From positions 1 through 6,134 of the forward strand of contig WTJZ01000206.1 in NCBI GenBank assembly GCA_011524615.1: a stretch of DNA of 6,134 bases. The letters are read 5' to 3'. Positions 5,901 through 6,134 of the stretch are shown here, piece after piece. Position numbers and translations under genes: made by a program. The notes beneath the pieces were generated by a model. The model was not told where the DNA came from and searched no databases. It was given only the letters and a program-made list of their open reading frames with translations. Source of the stretch: Akkermansiaceae bacterium (GTDB taxonomy: Bacteria > Verrucomicrobiota > Verrucomicrobiia > Verrucomicrobiales > Akkermansiaceae). The number at the start of each line of letters is the position of its first letter. Positions within the stretch are counted from its first letter, which is position 1.

Positions 5901-6054
5901 GTTACGTGCAGGCTTACTGTACGATATCGCTCTTGTCAAAGTTTAGAACACGATAAATCTCGTTCTTCATAAATTGAAAAAAAATCATAATCATTACAGT
6001 TTTTGCTTGCGTTAGAAAAAAGTGCTGTTATTCTGCTCGTCCAACTTCTTAAAA
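5901..6054. other. Divergent spacer between serA and the tRNA-Val gene
   Basis: These 154 bases must hold the control sequences for serA (leftward) and the tRNA (rightward). The middle, about 5968-6004, is A/T-rich with a run of eight A on the plus strand, which could act as an upstream activating (UP-like) stretch for the tRNA promoter. For serA, a perfect TTGACA lies at 5939-5934 on the minus strand, but only a poor -10 follows at 17 bases and it would start transcription almost at the ATG. An 8-bp palindrome CGATATCG lies at 5922-5929. I see no conserved riboswitch or T-box. Confidence 0.5.
6003..6031 (+). promoter_or_regulatory. Probable promoter of the tRNA-Val gene
   Basis: TTGCTT (6003-6008) and TGTTAT (6026-6031) are separated by exactly 17 bases, with an A/T-rich stretch upstream and a relatively GC-containing TCTGCTCGTCC segment just after the -10. 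Initiation would fall near 6038, about 17 bases before the mature tRNA 5' end. The hexamers match the sigma-70 consensus at only 3 and 4 of 6 positions, so the call rests mainly on spacing and position. Confidence 0.4.
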
Positions 6055-6129
6055 GCGCGATTAGCTCAGTGGTAGAGCAATACCTTGACATGGTAGAGGT
6101 CACTGGTTCAAATCCAGTATTGCGCACCA
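6055..6129 (+). tRNA. tRNA-Val (anticodon GAC), CCA encoded
   Basis: The 75-base sequence folds into a full cloverleaf. The acceptor stem pairs GCGCGAT (6055-6061) with ATTGCGC (6119-6125), including one G-T pair. The D arm is GCTC-AGTGGTA-GAGC. The anticodon loop TTGACAT (6085-6091) places GAC at 6087-6089. A 5-base variable loop AGGTC follows, and the T arm is ACTGG-TTCAAAT-CCAGT. The discriminator A at 6126 is followed by a genomic CCA (6127-6129). The anticodon GAC reads valine codons GUC and GUU. The bottom pair of the anticodon stem is an A-G mismatch (6080 with 6096), leaving four good pairs; otherwise nothing suggests a decayed copy. Confidence 0.97.
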
Positions 6130-6134
6130 TCTTT

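Noticed and set aside
5901..5939. A 13-codon N-terminal extension of serA starting at a TTG
   Set aside because: The extra residues match nothing typical of SerA, the TTG has no ribosome binding site, and the ATG at 5900 gives the standard MAKFKILVAD start.
5911..5939. TTGACA on the minus strand as the serA -35 box
   Set aside because: The hexamer is perfect, but at 17 bases only TAAGCC follows (2 of 6 matches) and the transcript would start almost at the ATG. Too weak to annotate as a promoter.
5936..6130. Minus-strand 64-codon frame running antisense through the tRNA, with NTGFEPVTSTMSRYCSTTELI
   Set aside because: This peptide is simply the reverse translation of the tRNA-Val gene, a well-known false ORF; the remainder covers the AT-rich spacer and overlaps the serA upstream region.

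Overview
This window looks like ordinary chromosomal housekeeping DNA from a Verrucomicrobiota-type bacterium of moderate GC content. The lineage is inferred from two genes: a secreted protein opening with an SHD1 (SLA1 homology 1) domain, a style common in the Planctomycetes-Verrucomicrobia group, and a small exported protein of the exosortase-associated TIGR04073 type. All protein genes lie on the minus strand. The only plus-strand gene is a tRNA-Val at the right edge.

In the direction of transcription (right to left): (1) 5901-6054 is an AT-rich spacer between serA and the divergent tRNA-Val(GAC) gene, with a plausible promoter for the tRNA. (2) serA (4287-5900) encodes long-form D-3-phosphoglycerate dehydrogenase with a C-terminal ACT domain. 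(3) A 102-base AT-rich spacer (4185-4286) carries short direct and inverted repeats. (4) A TIGR04073-like exported protein (3753-4184) follows, closed by a perfect 14-bp terminator hairpin (3692-3723). (5) A compact five-gene cluster starts at 3598: secreted SHD1 protein, 5-formyltetrahydrofolate cyclo-ligase, thiD, aroC, and a CvpA-like membrane protein that runs off the left edge. Spacings in the cluster are a 1-base overlap, 4, 35 and 2 bases, so it is probably one transcript.

Metabolically, serA makes serine and so supplies one-carbon units, the cyclo-ligase returns 5-formyl-THF to the active folate pool, thiD makes the pyrimidine half of thiamine, and aroC makes chorismate, the precursor of aromatic amino acids and folate's p-aminobenzoate. 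The grouping fits a loose cofactor and amino-acid theme. The SHD1 protein and the CvpA-like protein have no clear metabolic link to it.

I found no mobile element, CRISPR array, phage gene, toxin-antitoxin pair or defence system, and no convincing new system. The points most worth a second look are the uncharacterised C-terminal region of the SHD1 protein and its leading place in a metabolic operon, the isolated and strongly terminated TIGR04073 gene, possible very short mRNA leaders, and an unusual substrate-pocket signature in ThiD.
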